Positions 1 to 7,513 are shown, numbered from the stretch's first letter. The stretch: DNA of 30,418 nt from Actinomycetales bacterium (GCA_024641895.1 JAHECE010000003.1:1-30418), one strand, 5' to 3'. Notes: generated by a model not told the origin, from the sequence alone. Made by a program: numbers and translations.

Positions 1-113
1 AAGCGCGGACGCCGTCGCAAGGGATCGTCGCGGCCGCGCACTCAGGGCCATTTCGTTCCGACACGCAGCCGACACGACTTGCGTTGCGCCTACCCGGACC
101 TGCACACAAACAG
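1..113. other. Non-coding flank upstream of the window's first gene
   Basis: Two of the three plus-strand frames stay open through this stretch, but none gives a recognisable protein or a convincing start. It lies downstream of the minus-strand tRNA and probably holds its 3' trailer. I see no clear hairpin terminator and assign no function. Confidence 0.3.
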
Positions 114-187
114 TGCCCCGAGTGGGATTCGAACCCACACTGGATCGGGTTTGAGCCGAACGCCTCTGCCGGTTGGGCTATCGGGGC
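114..187 (-). tRNA. tRNA with CAA anticodon (Leu), 74 nt, short variable loop
   Basis: Read on the minus strand this folds into a full cloverleaf. It has a perfect 7-bp acceptor stem (181-187 with 115-121), a 3-bp D stem with the GG pair in the loop, an anticodon stem with four good pairs and one T-T mismatch at its base, and a perfect 5-bp T stem closing a TTCGAAT loop. The seven-base anticodon loop is CTCAAAC, which gives anticodon CAA (reads UUG, leucine). The discriminator base is A and CCA is not encoded. The variable region is only five bases (CCAGT), whereas bacterial leucine tRNAs normally carry a long variable arm. The tRNA call is secure. The leucine identity rests on the anticodon alone. 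Confidence 0.88.
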
Positions 188-229
188 CGCACGTTCACCG
201 GGTGTGTGACCCCGCTGAGCGTCCGGCAG

Positions 230-245
230 TAGGCTACCCGCCGTG
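230..245 (+). promoter_or_regulatory. Leaderless promoter of pdtaR (-10 TAGGCT, 7 nt, GTG)
   Basis: TAGGCT at 230-235 fits the TAnnnT -10 consensus and lies 7 nt before the GTG at 243, so transcription would begin at or next to the start codon. No Shine-Dalgarno sequence precedes the GTG. A weak -35 (TGTGAC, 205-210) lies 19 nt upstream. The reverse strand of the same bases reads TAGCCT (236 to 231), a possible -10 for the tRNA that would begin about 37 nt before its mature 5' end. Confidence 0.6.
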
Positions 246-1322
246 AGCAACGACGAGGTCAAGCCCACCGAGGGCGACGGGGATGAGGCGACGCCGGCCA
301 AGAAGCCGGCTGCGGCTCGCAAGCCTGCCACGGCGAAGAGGTCGCCGGCTGGCGAGGCCGCCCCGGCAGGGCCGGCAGGGGAGAAGGCTGCGCCCGCGCG
401 CCGGGCGACGGCTGCGAAGAAGGTTGGCGGCGAGCCCAAGGTTGCGCCGGCTGATGACGACGCGCCCACGGCCCAGGCGACGGAGAAGTCCGCCGCCGCT
501 GTTCGCTCGACCGCCGCTCCGAAGAGGACCACAGCCGCGAGGGTCGCGGCGGCCCCGAGCTCCGCCGACGGTGCGCCGGTGGAGCCCCCGGCCGCTGCTG
601 CCAAGGCCGACGCCGACGTACCCGTAGCGCCGCCCACCGTCGATACCGCTGTCGAGGAGCCCGAGACCCCGCCCGCGATCCTCCCGGACCTGCCGGCTGC
701 CTCGTCGGGGGACCGTCGCCGCGAGTACCGGGGCACCGGCCGCCGCGTCGTCGTCGCCGAGGACGAAGCACTCATCCGTCTCGACGTCGTCGAGACTCTC
801 AGCGAGGCCGGCTTCGACGTCGTCGGCGAGGCCGGCGACGGCGAGAAGGCCGTCGCCCTCGCCACGGACCTACGCCCCGACGTCGTGGTCATGGACATCA
901 AGATGCCGATTCTGGACGGGATCTCCGCCGCGGAGCGCATCGGCAAGGCGCGGATCGCGCCCGTCGTGCTCCTCACCGCGTTCTCACAGGCGGAGCTCGT
1001 CGAGCGCGCGCGAGACGCGGGCGCGATGGCCTACGTCGTCAAGCCGTTCACCCCGGCCGAGCTGTTGCCCGCGATCGAGATCGCCATCGCCCGGCACCAG
1101 GAGATCACCGCGCTCGAGGCCGAGGTTGCCGACCTCGCCGAGCGCTTCGAGACCCGCAAGCGCGTAGAGCGGGCCAAGGGCCTTCTCCAGTCGAAGATGG
1201 GCTTGACCGAGCCTGAGTCCTTCCGCTGGATCCAGAAGACCTCGATGGACCGTCGCCTCACGATGCGTGAGGTCGCCGACGCCGTCATCGACCAGGTCGG
1301 CAACGGAGACAAGTCCCGCTGA
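243..1322 (+). CDS. pdtaR: PdtaR-type response regulator with ANTAR RNA-binding domain and a long basic N-terminal tail
   Basis: The 359-aa protein has three parts. Residues 1-165 are low-complexity Ala/Pro/Lys with repeated KKPAA, RKPAT and AAPKRT-like motifs. Residues 168-285 are a receiver domain with the acidic pair E173/D174, phospho-acceptor D218 in VVVMD, T245 and K267. Residues 288-352 are an ANTAR domain, beginning with the LEAEVADLAERFETRK helix. In this family a partner histidine kinase (PdtaS) phosphorylates the regulator, which then binds paired RNA hairpins and prevents transcription termination. PdtaS is not in the window. Family members are usually about 200 aa, so the tail is extra. 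The GTG start is favoured by the leaderless promoter directly before it, and the tail has the high third-position GC of real coding sequence. The next gene on the same strand starts 173 nt later. Confidence 0.9.
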   Translation: MSNDEVKPTEGDGDEATPAKKPAAARKPATAKRSPAGEAAPAGPAGEKAAPARRATAAKKVGGEPKVAPADDDAPTAQATEKSAAAVRSTAAPKRTTAARVAAAPSSADGAPVEPPAAAAKADADVPVAPPTVDTAVEEPETPPAILPDLPAASSGDRRREYRGTGRRVVVAEDEALIRLDVVETLSEAGFDVVGEAGDGEKAVALATDLRPDVVVMDIKMPILDGISAAERIGKARIAPVVLLTAFSQAELVERARDAGAMAYVVKPFTPAELLPAIEIAIARHQEITALEAEVADLAERFETRKRVERAKGLLQSKMGLTEPESFRWIQKTSMDRRLTMREVADAVIDQVGNGDKSR

Positions 1323-1421
1323 GGATCGCGTCGGACACGGCACCACCGCTCGGCGCTCCCACCAAGCCCCCTCGCGGCCGATCCCTTGGCGGCAATCCGT
1401 AATCCCCATGTCACGAGGGGA

Positions 1422-1451
1422 TGACGAATCAGGCGGTCGACGTCGTACGAT
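1422..1451 (+). promoter_or_regulatory. Possible promoter of the GNAT gene
   Basis: TGACGA at 1422-1427 and TACGAT at 1446-1451 are separated by 18 nt. Transcription would begin near 1458, giving a leader of about 38 nt that includes a weak ribosome binding site (AGGCGG, 1485-1490) before the ATG at 1496. Nothing else is evident in 1323-1495. Confidence 0.35.
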
Positions 1452-1495
1452 TCTGATCTTGACCACAGCCGGGGGGCCAACGACAGGCGGTCGCC

Positions 1496-2182
1496 ATGAG
1501 CCGGTCCAGCGTGACGACGCAGCGTGCCACCGTCGACGACCTCCACGACGTCGTAGCTCTCTGTCTCGAGGCTCGTGACGAGTCTGCCCTCGTCGCTCAT
1601 GTGTGCAGCGGCGACCCCTCCGTGCTGCGTCACCAGCTGGGCGGCGCGCTCGACCAGCCCGAGACGGTACTGCTCGTCGCGAGCCGGGACGACGCCGTCA
1701 TCGGCTTCTCGGTCGCCCGCGTCGTCCGCCCCGGCGTCCTGTTCAGCGTCGGCTGGCTCGAGGTCGAGGTGATCTATGCCCGCTCTGCGGACCGGCGGCG
1801 CGGCGTGGGGCACGAGCTCATGGCCGGCCTGGCGCACGTCGCGCAGGACGAGCAGTGCGAGTACGTCGTCGCGATGCCCCTGACCGCGGCGCGCAGCGAG
1901 CAGCGCTTCCTCGCCCGCCTCGGCTTCGTCTCAGCCGGCGCCCGCCGGATCGTCCCGACGGCGTCCCTGGTCAGGCGGGTCGAACTGGCCGTGAATCCGC
2001 GCGACCGAAGGCGGGACCGCGGCCGCGAGAGCCTGCTTGCCGCCCGTCGGCGGCTCCGGCACGTCGGCTCGCCTCAGGTCGAGCTGCTGCCACTTGCCGC
2101 AGGTGCCGAGTCCAGCAGCATGCAGGTCAGCCGCCCGGTCGAGACCCTTCGGCCTGATTCGTCCACAACGACGAACTCATAG
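1496..2182 (+). CDS. GNAT-family N-acetyltransferase, substrate unknown
   Basis: This 228-aa protein has the acetyl-CoA-binding motif A of GNAT enzymes, RRRGVGHEL at residues 100-108 (R/Q-x-x-G-x-G/A), after a beta strand around residues 84-95. The late motif FLARLGFVSAGAR (138-150) is the usual GNAT C-terminal strand-helix signature. Such enzymes move an acetyl group from acetyl-CoA to an amine; the acceptor cannot be told from the sequence. Residues 168-190 are Arg-rich. The last 36 or so codons (2074-2182) are antisense to the end of the convergent thioesterase gene, and the composition of this tail is less protein-like than the domain before it. Confidence 0.8.
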   Translation: MSRSSVTTQRATVDDLHDVVALCLEARDESALVAHVCSGDPSVLRHQLGGALDQPETVLLVASRDDAVIGFSVARVVRPGVLFSVGWLEVEVIYARSADRRRGVGHELMAGLAHVAQDEQCEYVVAMPLTAARSEQRFLARLGFVSAGARRIVPTASLVRRVELAVNPRDRRRDRGRESLLAARRRLRHVGSPQVELLPLAAGAESSSMQVSRPVETLRPDSSTTTNS

Positions 2183-2532
2183 GTCGCGCTCCGCCCACCC
2201 AGGTGGATCGCTGTCGCGACGCCGGTCACCATTCCGTCACGGACCGCGCGGTGGTGGGTCGCGTTCACCTCGATCCCGACTGCGACCCTCCCGGGACCGG
2301 CATGCAGCGCCGCGGCGATCGAGCCCACGCTCTCGCCCAGCACCACGGACGCCCCTCCGTGCATGAGGCCGTACGGCTGGGTGTTGTCCTCGACCGGCAT
2401 CGTCGCCACCGTGCGCTCGGGGCCGGCCTCGAGGACGGTGATCCCCATCTTCTCCGCGAGTGCGCCCGCGCCGCCCGGGAGCAGGTAGCGGAGTGCCGGA
2501 TCGGCGGGGGGCTGGGCTGTGGTGTCGGACAT
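2074..2532 (-). CDS. PaaI-type hotdog-fold thioesterase
   Basis: The 152-aa protein is a single hotdog domain. YGLMHGG at residues 54-60 is the characteristic turn, followed by helix residues ASVVLGESVGS with the likely catalytic acid E67. Later strands carry GIEVNATHHRAV (86-97) and the terminal strand RRVSTGRLTCMLL (128-140). Enzymes of this family hydrolyse acyl- or aryl-CoA thioesters in the cytosol; PaaI removes stalled phenylacetate-pathway intermediates, but no such pathway genes are nearby, so the substrate is open. The ATG at 2532 lies 19 nt from the GTG of the divergent polA. The 3' end overlaps the GNAT gene by 109 nt. Confidence 0.85.
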   Translation of the reverse strand: MSDTTAQPPADPALRYLLPGGAGALAEKMGITVLEAGPERTVATMPVEDNTQPYGLMHGGASVVLGESVGSIAAALHAGPGRVAVGIEVNATHHRAVRDGMVTGVATAIHLGGRSATYEFVVVDESGRRVSTGRLTCMLLDSAPAASGSSST

Positions 2533-2538
2533 GCCGCC

Positions 2539-2554
2539 TAGGCTTGCACCCGTG
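2539..2554 (+). promoter_or_regulatory. Leaderless promoter of polA (-10 TAGGCT, 7 nt, GTG)
   Basis: TAGGCT at 2539-2544 is followed by 7 nt and the GTG at 2552. The -10 hexamer, the spacing and the start codon match those at pdtaR. There is no Shine-Dalgarno sequence before the GTG. This decides the polA start over the in-frame GTG at 2519/ATG at 2531, which lie upstream of this -10. I see no convincing -35. Confidence 0.6.
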
Positions 2555-5263
2555 ACCGACGTTGCGCGACCCCGCCTGCTCCTGATTGACGGCCACTCGA
2601 TGGCATACCGGGCTTTCTACGCCCTGCCCGTCGACAACTTCGCCACCACCACGGGACAGCCGACCAACGCGGTCTACGGCTTCACGTCGATGTTGATCAA
2701 CCTGCTTCGCGACGAGGTGCCGACCCACCTCGCCGTCGCCTTCGACGTCGGCCGCACCACCTTTCGCACGGAGCGGTACGCCGAGTACAAAGGCACCCGC
2801 GACGAGACCCCCGAACCGTTCCGCGGCCAGGTACCGCTCATCAAGGAGATCCTCGCCGCGATGGGCACGGTCACCGTGGAGCGGGAGGGATTCGAGGCTG
2901 ACGACATCCTCGCCACGCTCGCCGACCAGGGCGCGCGCGCCGGCATGGACGTGCTCATCTGCTCCGGCGACCGCGACACCTTCCAGCTCGTCCGCCCCGA
3001 GGTCACCGTGCTCTACCCGCGCAAGGGCGTCTCCGACCTCGTGCGGATGACGCCCGCCGCCGTGGAGGAGAAGTACGGCGTCGGCCCCGTGCGCTACCCC
3101 GATCTCGCAGCGCTCGTGGGGGAGACCTCGGACAACCTCCCCGGCGTGCCCGGAGTCGGGCCCAAGACTGCGGCGAAGTGGATCACCACCTACGGCGGCC
3201 TCGACGGCGTCATCGCGAGCGTGGGGGACATCCGGGGCAAAGTCGGGGACAACCTGCGCGCCCACCTCGACCAGGTCATCGTCAACCGCGAGATCAACCG
3301 GCTGCTCACGGACGTGGAGCTGCCCGTGGACCTTGCTGCTCTGGAGCGCGGAGCGCTTCCTCGTGAGGACGTACACAGGGTCTTCGACTCCCTGGAGTTC
3401 CGCACCCTGCGGGACCGGCTCTTCGCGCTTGCGCCGTCGCGAGAGACGGTTCAGGAGCCGGAGGCCGGCTTCGCTCTCGTCGTCGACTCGCTCGCACCCG
3501 GCGGGATCGGGCCGTGGCTCGAACGCCGCAGGGGCCGGCTCCTGGGAGTGGACGTCCACGGCGCGGACGCCCCGACGGCGGCGCGAGGCGCGCTGAGCGA
3601 CTCCTCCGCCGGCGGCGACGCCTGGTCCGTCGCGATCGCCGACGACGCCGGGTCGGCCGTCACCGTCGACCTCGCCGAGATCACGCCCGCGGACGAGCAA
3701 GCCCTGGCGGCGTGGCTCGCCGACGACCGCGCCCCGAAGGTGTTCCACGACGCGAAGGTCGCGTGGCACCGGCTCGCGGGTCGCGGCCTCGCCCTGAACG
3801 GCATCGCCTTCGACACCGCGCTGGCGGCCTACCTGTGCCACCCGGACCAGCGGGGCTACGCCCTCGCCGACCTGGCCATCCGGTACCTGCACCGCGAGCT
3901 GCGCGCGGAGGAAGACGCCTCCGGCCAGGGCATGCTCGCCCTCGACGGCGAGGAGGAGGGCAAACGCGCCGGGCTCCGGGCCGCGGCGGTGCGCGAGCTC
4001 GCCGACGCCATCGGCGCCGACCTCGCCGCGCGAGAGGCGACGTCGCTCCTGTCCGACGTCGAGCTGCCCGTGCTTCGCGTGCTCGCGCGGATGGAGCGGG
4101 ACGGTATCGCGGCCGACGTCGAGTACTTCAAGGAGATCGAGCAACTCTTCAGCGCCGCGGTCGACGACGCCGCAGCGGGGGCCTTCGCCGTGATCGGACG
4201 GGAGGTCAACCTCAGCTCGCCGAAGCAGCTGCAGGAGGTGCTCTTCGACCAGCTCGGCATGCCCAAGACCAAGAAGATCAAGACCGGGTACACGACCGAC
4301 GCCGAGGCGCTCGCCGAGCTCTACCTACGCACGTCCCATCCGTTCCTGCAGTTCCTGCTCGCGCACCGGGACGCGATCCGGCTGCGCCAGACCGTCGAGG
4401 GACTGCTGCGTTCGATCGCACCGGATGGCCGGATCCACACGACGTTCCAGCAGACCATCGCGGCCACGGGACGGCTCTCGTCGACGGATCCGAACCTCCA
4501 GAACATCCCGATCCGCACCGAGGAGGGCCAGCGGATCCGCCAGGGCTTCGTGGTCGGGCCCGGCTACGAGACGCTGCTGACTGCGGACTACAGCCAGATC
4601 GAGATGCGGATCATGGCGCACCTGTCCGGGGACGCCGGCCTGATCGAGGCGTTCCAGTCGGGGGAGGACCTCCACTCCTACGTCGGCGCGCGGGTGTTCG
4701 GCGTACCGACCGGTGAGGTCACGCCCGCGATGCGCTCCAAGATCAAGGCGATGTCCTACGGCCTGGCGTACGGGCTCTCGGCGTTCGGCCTCTCCCGTCA
4801 GCTCGGCATCGACACCGGTGAGGCCCGAGGCCTGATGGACGACTACTTCGAGCGCTTCGGCGGGGTCCGCGACTACCTCGCGGGCGTCGTCGAGGAGGCC
4901 CGCCGGACCGGGTACACCGAGACCATCCTCGGTCGCCGCCGCTACCTGCCGGACCTCACGAGCGACAACAGGCAGCGTCGCGAGATGGCTGAGCGCATGG
5001 CCCTCAACGCTCCCATCCAGGGCAGCGCGGCCGACCTCATCAAGGTCGCCATGATCGGTGTCCAGCGTGAGCTCGACTCCACCGGGCTCCGTTCTCGCCT
5101 GGTGCTTCAGGTGCACGACGAGCTCGTGCTCGAGGTCGCGGCCGGTGAGGCGGCGGCCGTCGAGGCCCTGGTCCGGGACCAGATGGGCAAGGCGGCCGAC
5201 CTGGAGGTCCCGCTCGATGTGACGGTCGGCACCGGCGGCAACTGGCGTACCGCCGGGCACTGA
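2552..5263 (+). CDS. polA: DNA polymerase I
   Basis: This is a 903-aa family A polymerase that removes RNA primers and fills gaps after replication and excision repair. The N-terminal 5' nuclease domain begins LLLIDGHSMAYRAFY and contains FEADDILATLADQ, CSGDRDTFQLV and the helix-hairpin-helix GVPGVGPKTAAKW. The middle 3'-5' exonuclease-like domain has LLGVDVHG where proofreading enzymes have the FDTET metal-site motif, so proofreading is probably absent. The polymerase domain has motif A with D679 (DYSQIEMR), the O helix with R728 and K732, and motif C with H855-D856-E857. Residue 736, equivalent to the Phe/Tyr position that controls dideoxynucleotide discrimination, is Tyr. The gene ends GNWRTAGH just before a strong hairpin. 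Confidence 0.97.
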   Translation: MTDVARPRLLLIDGHSMAYRAFYALPVDNFATTTGQPTNAVYGFTSMLINLLRDEVPTHLAVAFDVGRTTFRTERYAEYKGTRDETPEPFRGQVPLIKEILAAMGTVTVEREGFEADDILATLADQGARAGMDVLICSGDRDTFQLVRPEVTVLYPRKGVSDLVRMTPAAVEEKYGVGPVRYPDLAALVGETSDNLPGVPGVGPKTAAKWITTYGGLDGVIASVGDIRGKVGDNLRAHLDQVIVNREINRLLTDVELPVDLAALERGALPREDVHRVFDSLEFRTLRDRLFALAPSRETVQEPEAGFALVVDSLAPGGIGPWLERRRGRLLGVDVHGADAPTAARGALSDSSAGGDAWSVAIADDAGSAVTVDLAEITPADEQALAAWLADDRAPKVFHDAKVAWHRLAGRGLALNGIAFDTALAAYLCHPDQRGYALADLAIRYLHRELRAEEDASGQGMLALDGEEEGKRAGLRAAAVRELADAIGADLAAREATSLLSDVELPVLRVLARMERDGIAADVEYFKEIEQLFSAAVDDAAAGAFAVIGREVNLSSPKQLQEVLFDQLGMPKTKKIKTGYTTDAEALAELYLRTSHPFLQFLLAHRDAIRLRQTVEGLLRSIAPDGRIHTTFQQTIAATGRLSSTDPNLQNIPIRTEEGQRIRQGFVVGPGYETLLTADYSQIEMRIMAHLSGDAGLIEAFQSGEDLHSYVGARVFGVPTGEVTPAMRSKIKAMSYGLAYGLSAFGLSRQLGIDTGEARGLMDDYFERFGGVRDYLAGVVEEARRTGYTETILGRRRYLPDLTSDNRQRREMAERMALNAPIQGSAADLIKVAMIGVQRELDSTGLRSRLVLQVHDELVLEVAAGEAAAVEALVRDQMGKAADLEVPLDVTVGTGGNWRTAGH

Positions 5264-5278
5264 GCCGACGTCGGTGGC

Positions 5279-5311
5279 GAGGTTTCGTCACGCATGGCGT
5301 GACGAAACCTC
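5279..5311. terminator. 15-bp perfect hairpin between convergent polA and adhA
   Basis: Positions 5279-5293 pair perfectly with 5297-5311 around a three-base loop (ATG). It sits between the polA stop (5263) and the end of the minus-strand dehydrogenase (5345), so it can serve both strands. No U-tract follows on either side, as is common in high-GC actinobacteria. Confidence 0.75.
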
Positions 5312-5344
5312 CCCGGACGTTCGCTGCGGTCCCGGCCCGCGTCC

Positions 5345-6376
5345 TCACATCACCAGGACCGCGGCGCCGTTCACCCGGTCCGCGGCGAGGTCCTGCAGTG
5401 CGACGTCGGCGTCCTCGAACGCGTATGGCGTCGTCGTCACCTCAAGGCGGTGCCGGCCGGCCGCGACGAGGAAGTCGCGCCCGTCCTGCCGGGTGTTGGC
5501 CGTGACACTGCGGACCTGCCGCTCCCGGAACAGGTGGCGCTGGTAGTTCAGCGCCGGGATGTCGGAGAGGTGGATGCCCGCGATGGCCAGGGTCCCGGCG
5601 TCGTCCAGGGCTTCCAGGGCTGCGGGCACCAGCTCGCCTGCGGGTGCGAACAGGATGGCCGCGTCCAGGGGTTCCGGCGGCGGGTCGGCCGCCCCCTGGG
5701 CCGACGCCGCTCCGAGGGCGAGGGCGAGCTCGCGGGCCGCGGGGGCGCGGGTCATGACGTGGACCGTCGCGCCGTCGGCCATCGCGACCTGTGCGGCGAG
5801 GTGCGCCGAGGCGCCGAAGCCGTAGATGCCGAGCCGGCCGCCCGCGGGGAGCTCGGCACGCCGCAGGGCGCGGAAGCCGATGATCCCGGCGCAGAGCAGC
5901 GGAGCGAGCTCGGAGGCTGAGTACCCGTCGGGCAGGTCGTAGGCATACGCCGCGGGCACCGCGGCGTACTCGGCGTATCCGCCGTTCGCGTCCCAGCCCG
6001 TGTAGCGGGAGTCGCGGCAGAGGTTCTCGGCCCCGCGCGAGCACGCGGCGCACGTCCCGCAGGTGGAGCGCAGCCAGGCGATCCCGACGCGATCGCCGAC
6101 CCGGGACGCCGGGACGCCGTCGCCCACGGCAACGACCCGCCCGACCACCTCATGACCGGGCACGACGGCGTTGCCGTGCGGGGCGAGATCGCCCTCGGCG
6201 AGGTGCAGGTCGGTCCGGCAGACCCCGCAGACCTCGGCCCTGACAAGGAGCTCGCCCGGCTCCGGCGTCGGGACAGGGCGCTCGACCAGGCGCAACGGAT
6301 CGGTCACCACCGGCCCGGGAACAGAGACGACCCAGGCGCGCATGGTTGCGGGGATCTCGGGCGAGTGAGTCGTCAT
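5345..6376 (-). CDS. Zinc-dependent medium-chain alcohol dehydrogenase (AdhA-like)
   Basis: The 343-aa protein oxidises alcohols or reduces aldehydes with a nicotinamide cofactor. The catalytic zinc ligands are likely C53 (in CGVCRTDLHL), H75 (GHEVVG) and C162 (LLCAG). The structural zinc is held by C106, C109, C112 and C120. The Rossmann loop GIYGFGASAH lies at 183-192. The CGVCRTDLHLAEGDL pattern and the lack of extra domains resemble the mycobacterial AdhA group. The ATG at 6376 is preceded by GGGAGG with 5 nt spacing. It starts 20 nt after the stop of the upstream methyltransferase gene and is probably co-transcribed with it. The natural substrate is not evident. Confidence 0.9.
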   Translation of the reverse strand: MTTHSPEIPATMRAWVVSVPGPVVTDPLRLVERPVPTPEPGELLVRAEVCGVCRTDLHLAEGDLAPHGNAVVPGHEVVGRVVAVGDGVPASRVGDRVGIAWLRSTCGTCAACSRGAENLCRDSRYTGWDANGGYAEYAAVPAAYAYDLPDGYSASELAPLLCAGIIGFRALRRAELPAGGRLGIYGFGASAHLAAQVAMADGATVHVMTRAPAARELALALGAASAQGAADPPPEPLDAAILFAPAGELVPAALEALDDAGTLAIAGIHLSDIPALNYQRHLFRERQVRSVTANTRQDGRDFLVAAGRHRLEVTTTPYAFEDADVALQDLAADRVNGAAVLVM

Positions 6377-6396
6377 GGCGGCCTCCCGCACCGAAC

Positions 6397-7221
6397 CTAC
6401 CTCCGCCGGCACACGACCACGAGGGTCCCGGGCAGCAGCTCGCCACGCAGGGGGCTCCACCCGCCCCACACGCCGTCGTGCCCGGCAGGCCACTCGGGTT
6501 CCAGCACCCGCTCGATCGTGAGCCCGGCCCGGACGACGTCGCCGACGTGGTCCGCGAGCGTCCGGTGGAACTCCGCGATCTCGACCGCGCCGTCGTCGCC
6601 CGTCTCGACGTACGGGGTCCGGTCGAAGTAGGACCGCATGGCCGTCAGTCCGGCCGGCCCCGGGTCGTCGGGAAAGGCCCACCGGATCGGGTGCGACGTC
6701 GAGAACGCCCAGAGCCCGCCCGGCCGCAGCACCCGGGCGACCTGCTCGTGCACGCGCCACGGGTCGGGGACGAAGGGCAGTGCGCCGTAGGCGGTGAAGA
6801 CGACGTCGAACGAGGACGGCGCCAAGGGCAGCGCCCGCGCATCGGCCTGGAGGAGGGGCACGACCGTGCAGGTCGCAACGTCGAGGCGGCGCGACTCCGC
6901 GAGCATCCCGGCGGACACGTCGCTCGCGACCACCTCAGCACCCTGACGGGCCAGCCACCGCGAGCACTGGGCGGCGCCGGCCCCGATCTCGAGGACTCGA
7001 CGCCCGACGACGTCGCCCAGCAGGTGGGCGTCCGCCTCTCGAAGGCCCTCGGGGCCCCAGCAGAAGTCCGCCGGCCCGAGGAAGTCGCCGTGCTCGACGG
7101 CGTAGTCGCGCGCGTTGTCGTCCCACCACCGGCGCACGGCGAGGCGGGCGACAGCGTCCGGGACCGGCCCGAAGCCCGCTGTGGCGCCGGACGCCGGGCG
7201 GTCGGGGGAGTTGGAGCTCAT
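6397..7221 (-). CDS. Class I SAM-dependent methyltransferase (Methyltransf_11 type)
   Basis: The 274-aa protein has motif I VLEIGAGAAQCSRWLA at residues 77-92, the acidic strand end VVASD (97-101), a motif II-like region with DVVFTAYGALPFVPD, and the post-motif LRPGGLWAFSTSHPIRWAF. The RWWDDNARDYAVEHGDFLG segment near residue 31 is typical of actinobacterial small-molecule methyltransferases of unknown substrate. The ATG at 7221 is preceded by AGGATGG-like bases 7-8 nt upstream. It lies first in a two-gene minus-strand unit with the alcohol dehydrogenase. Confidence 0.85.
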   Translation of the reverse strand: MSSNSPDRPASGATAGFGPVPDAVARLAVRRWWDDNARDYAVEHGDFLGPADFCWGPEGLREADAHLLGDVVGRRVLEIGAGAAQCSRWLARQGAEVVASDVSAGMLAESRRLDVATCTVVPLLQADARALPLAPSSFDVVFTAYGALPFVPDPWRVHEQVARVLRPGGLWAFSTSHPIRWAFPDDPGPAGLTAMRSYFDRTPYVETGDDGAVEIAEFHRTLADHVGDVVRAGLTIERVLEPEWPAGHDGVWGGWSPLRGELLPGTLVVVCRRR

Positions 7222-7323
7222 GGGACCATCCTGCTGGGCCGTTGCCACCGGCGCGGGCCTCCCTGCGTGCGGACGCCGCTCGGCGACGTCGCGTTGCGGA
7301 GGTCGCGGGGCGGCACGGCGTCT

Positions 7324-7352
7324 TTGACCCCGCCGGGGCGGCAAGGTAGGTT
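7324..7352 (+). promoter_or_regulatory. Promoter of rpsA (TTGACC, 17 nt, TAGGTT)
   Basis: TTGACC at 7324-7329 and TAGGTT at 7347-7352 are separated by the ideal 17 nt. This is the best housekeeping-type promoter in the window. Transcription would begin near 7359, giving a leader of about 155 nt before rpsA. Confidence 0.72.
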
Positions 7353-7513
7353 GCCTGCGGCGCACCGTGTCCGCGCCGCGCTTTCGTCGTGCTCGCGAGG
7401 GTCTCCTCCGCAGTTGGCGTCGAGGAGTGGAGCGGGCGGGTTCATGCCCCTCGTCGTCCGCGCCGCCGTTCTCTGTCCGCACGACCCCTGTCCGCATCGG
7501 AGCCCATACCTAC

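Noticed and set aside
2519..2551. Upstream in-frame start for polA (11 extra residues)
   Set aside because: The extra codons include the TAGGCT -10 and are antisense to the thioesterase start. The GTG at 2552 fits the leaderless promoter and the family N-terminus.
2811..2823. CGAAC-C-GTTC in polA as a LexA site
   Set aside because: The spacer is one base instead of four, and it lies inside the polA coding region.
2237..4144. A 635-codon minus-strand open frame across polA and the thioesterase
   Set aside because: It is an antisense frame of polA with low-complexity composition and no recognisable motif. Similar long antisense frames across uvrB and rpsA were dismissed for the same reason.
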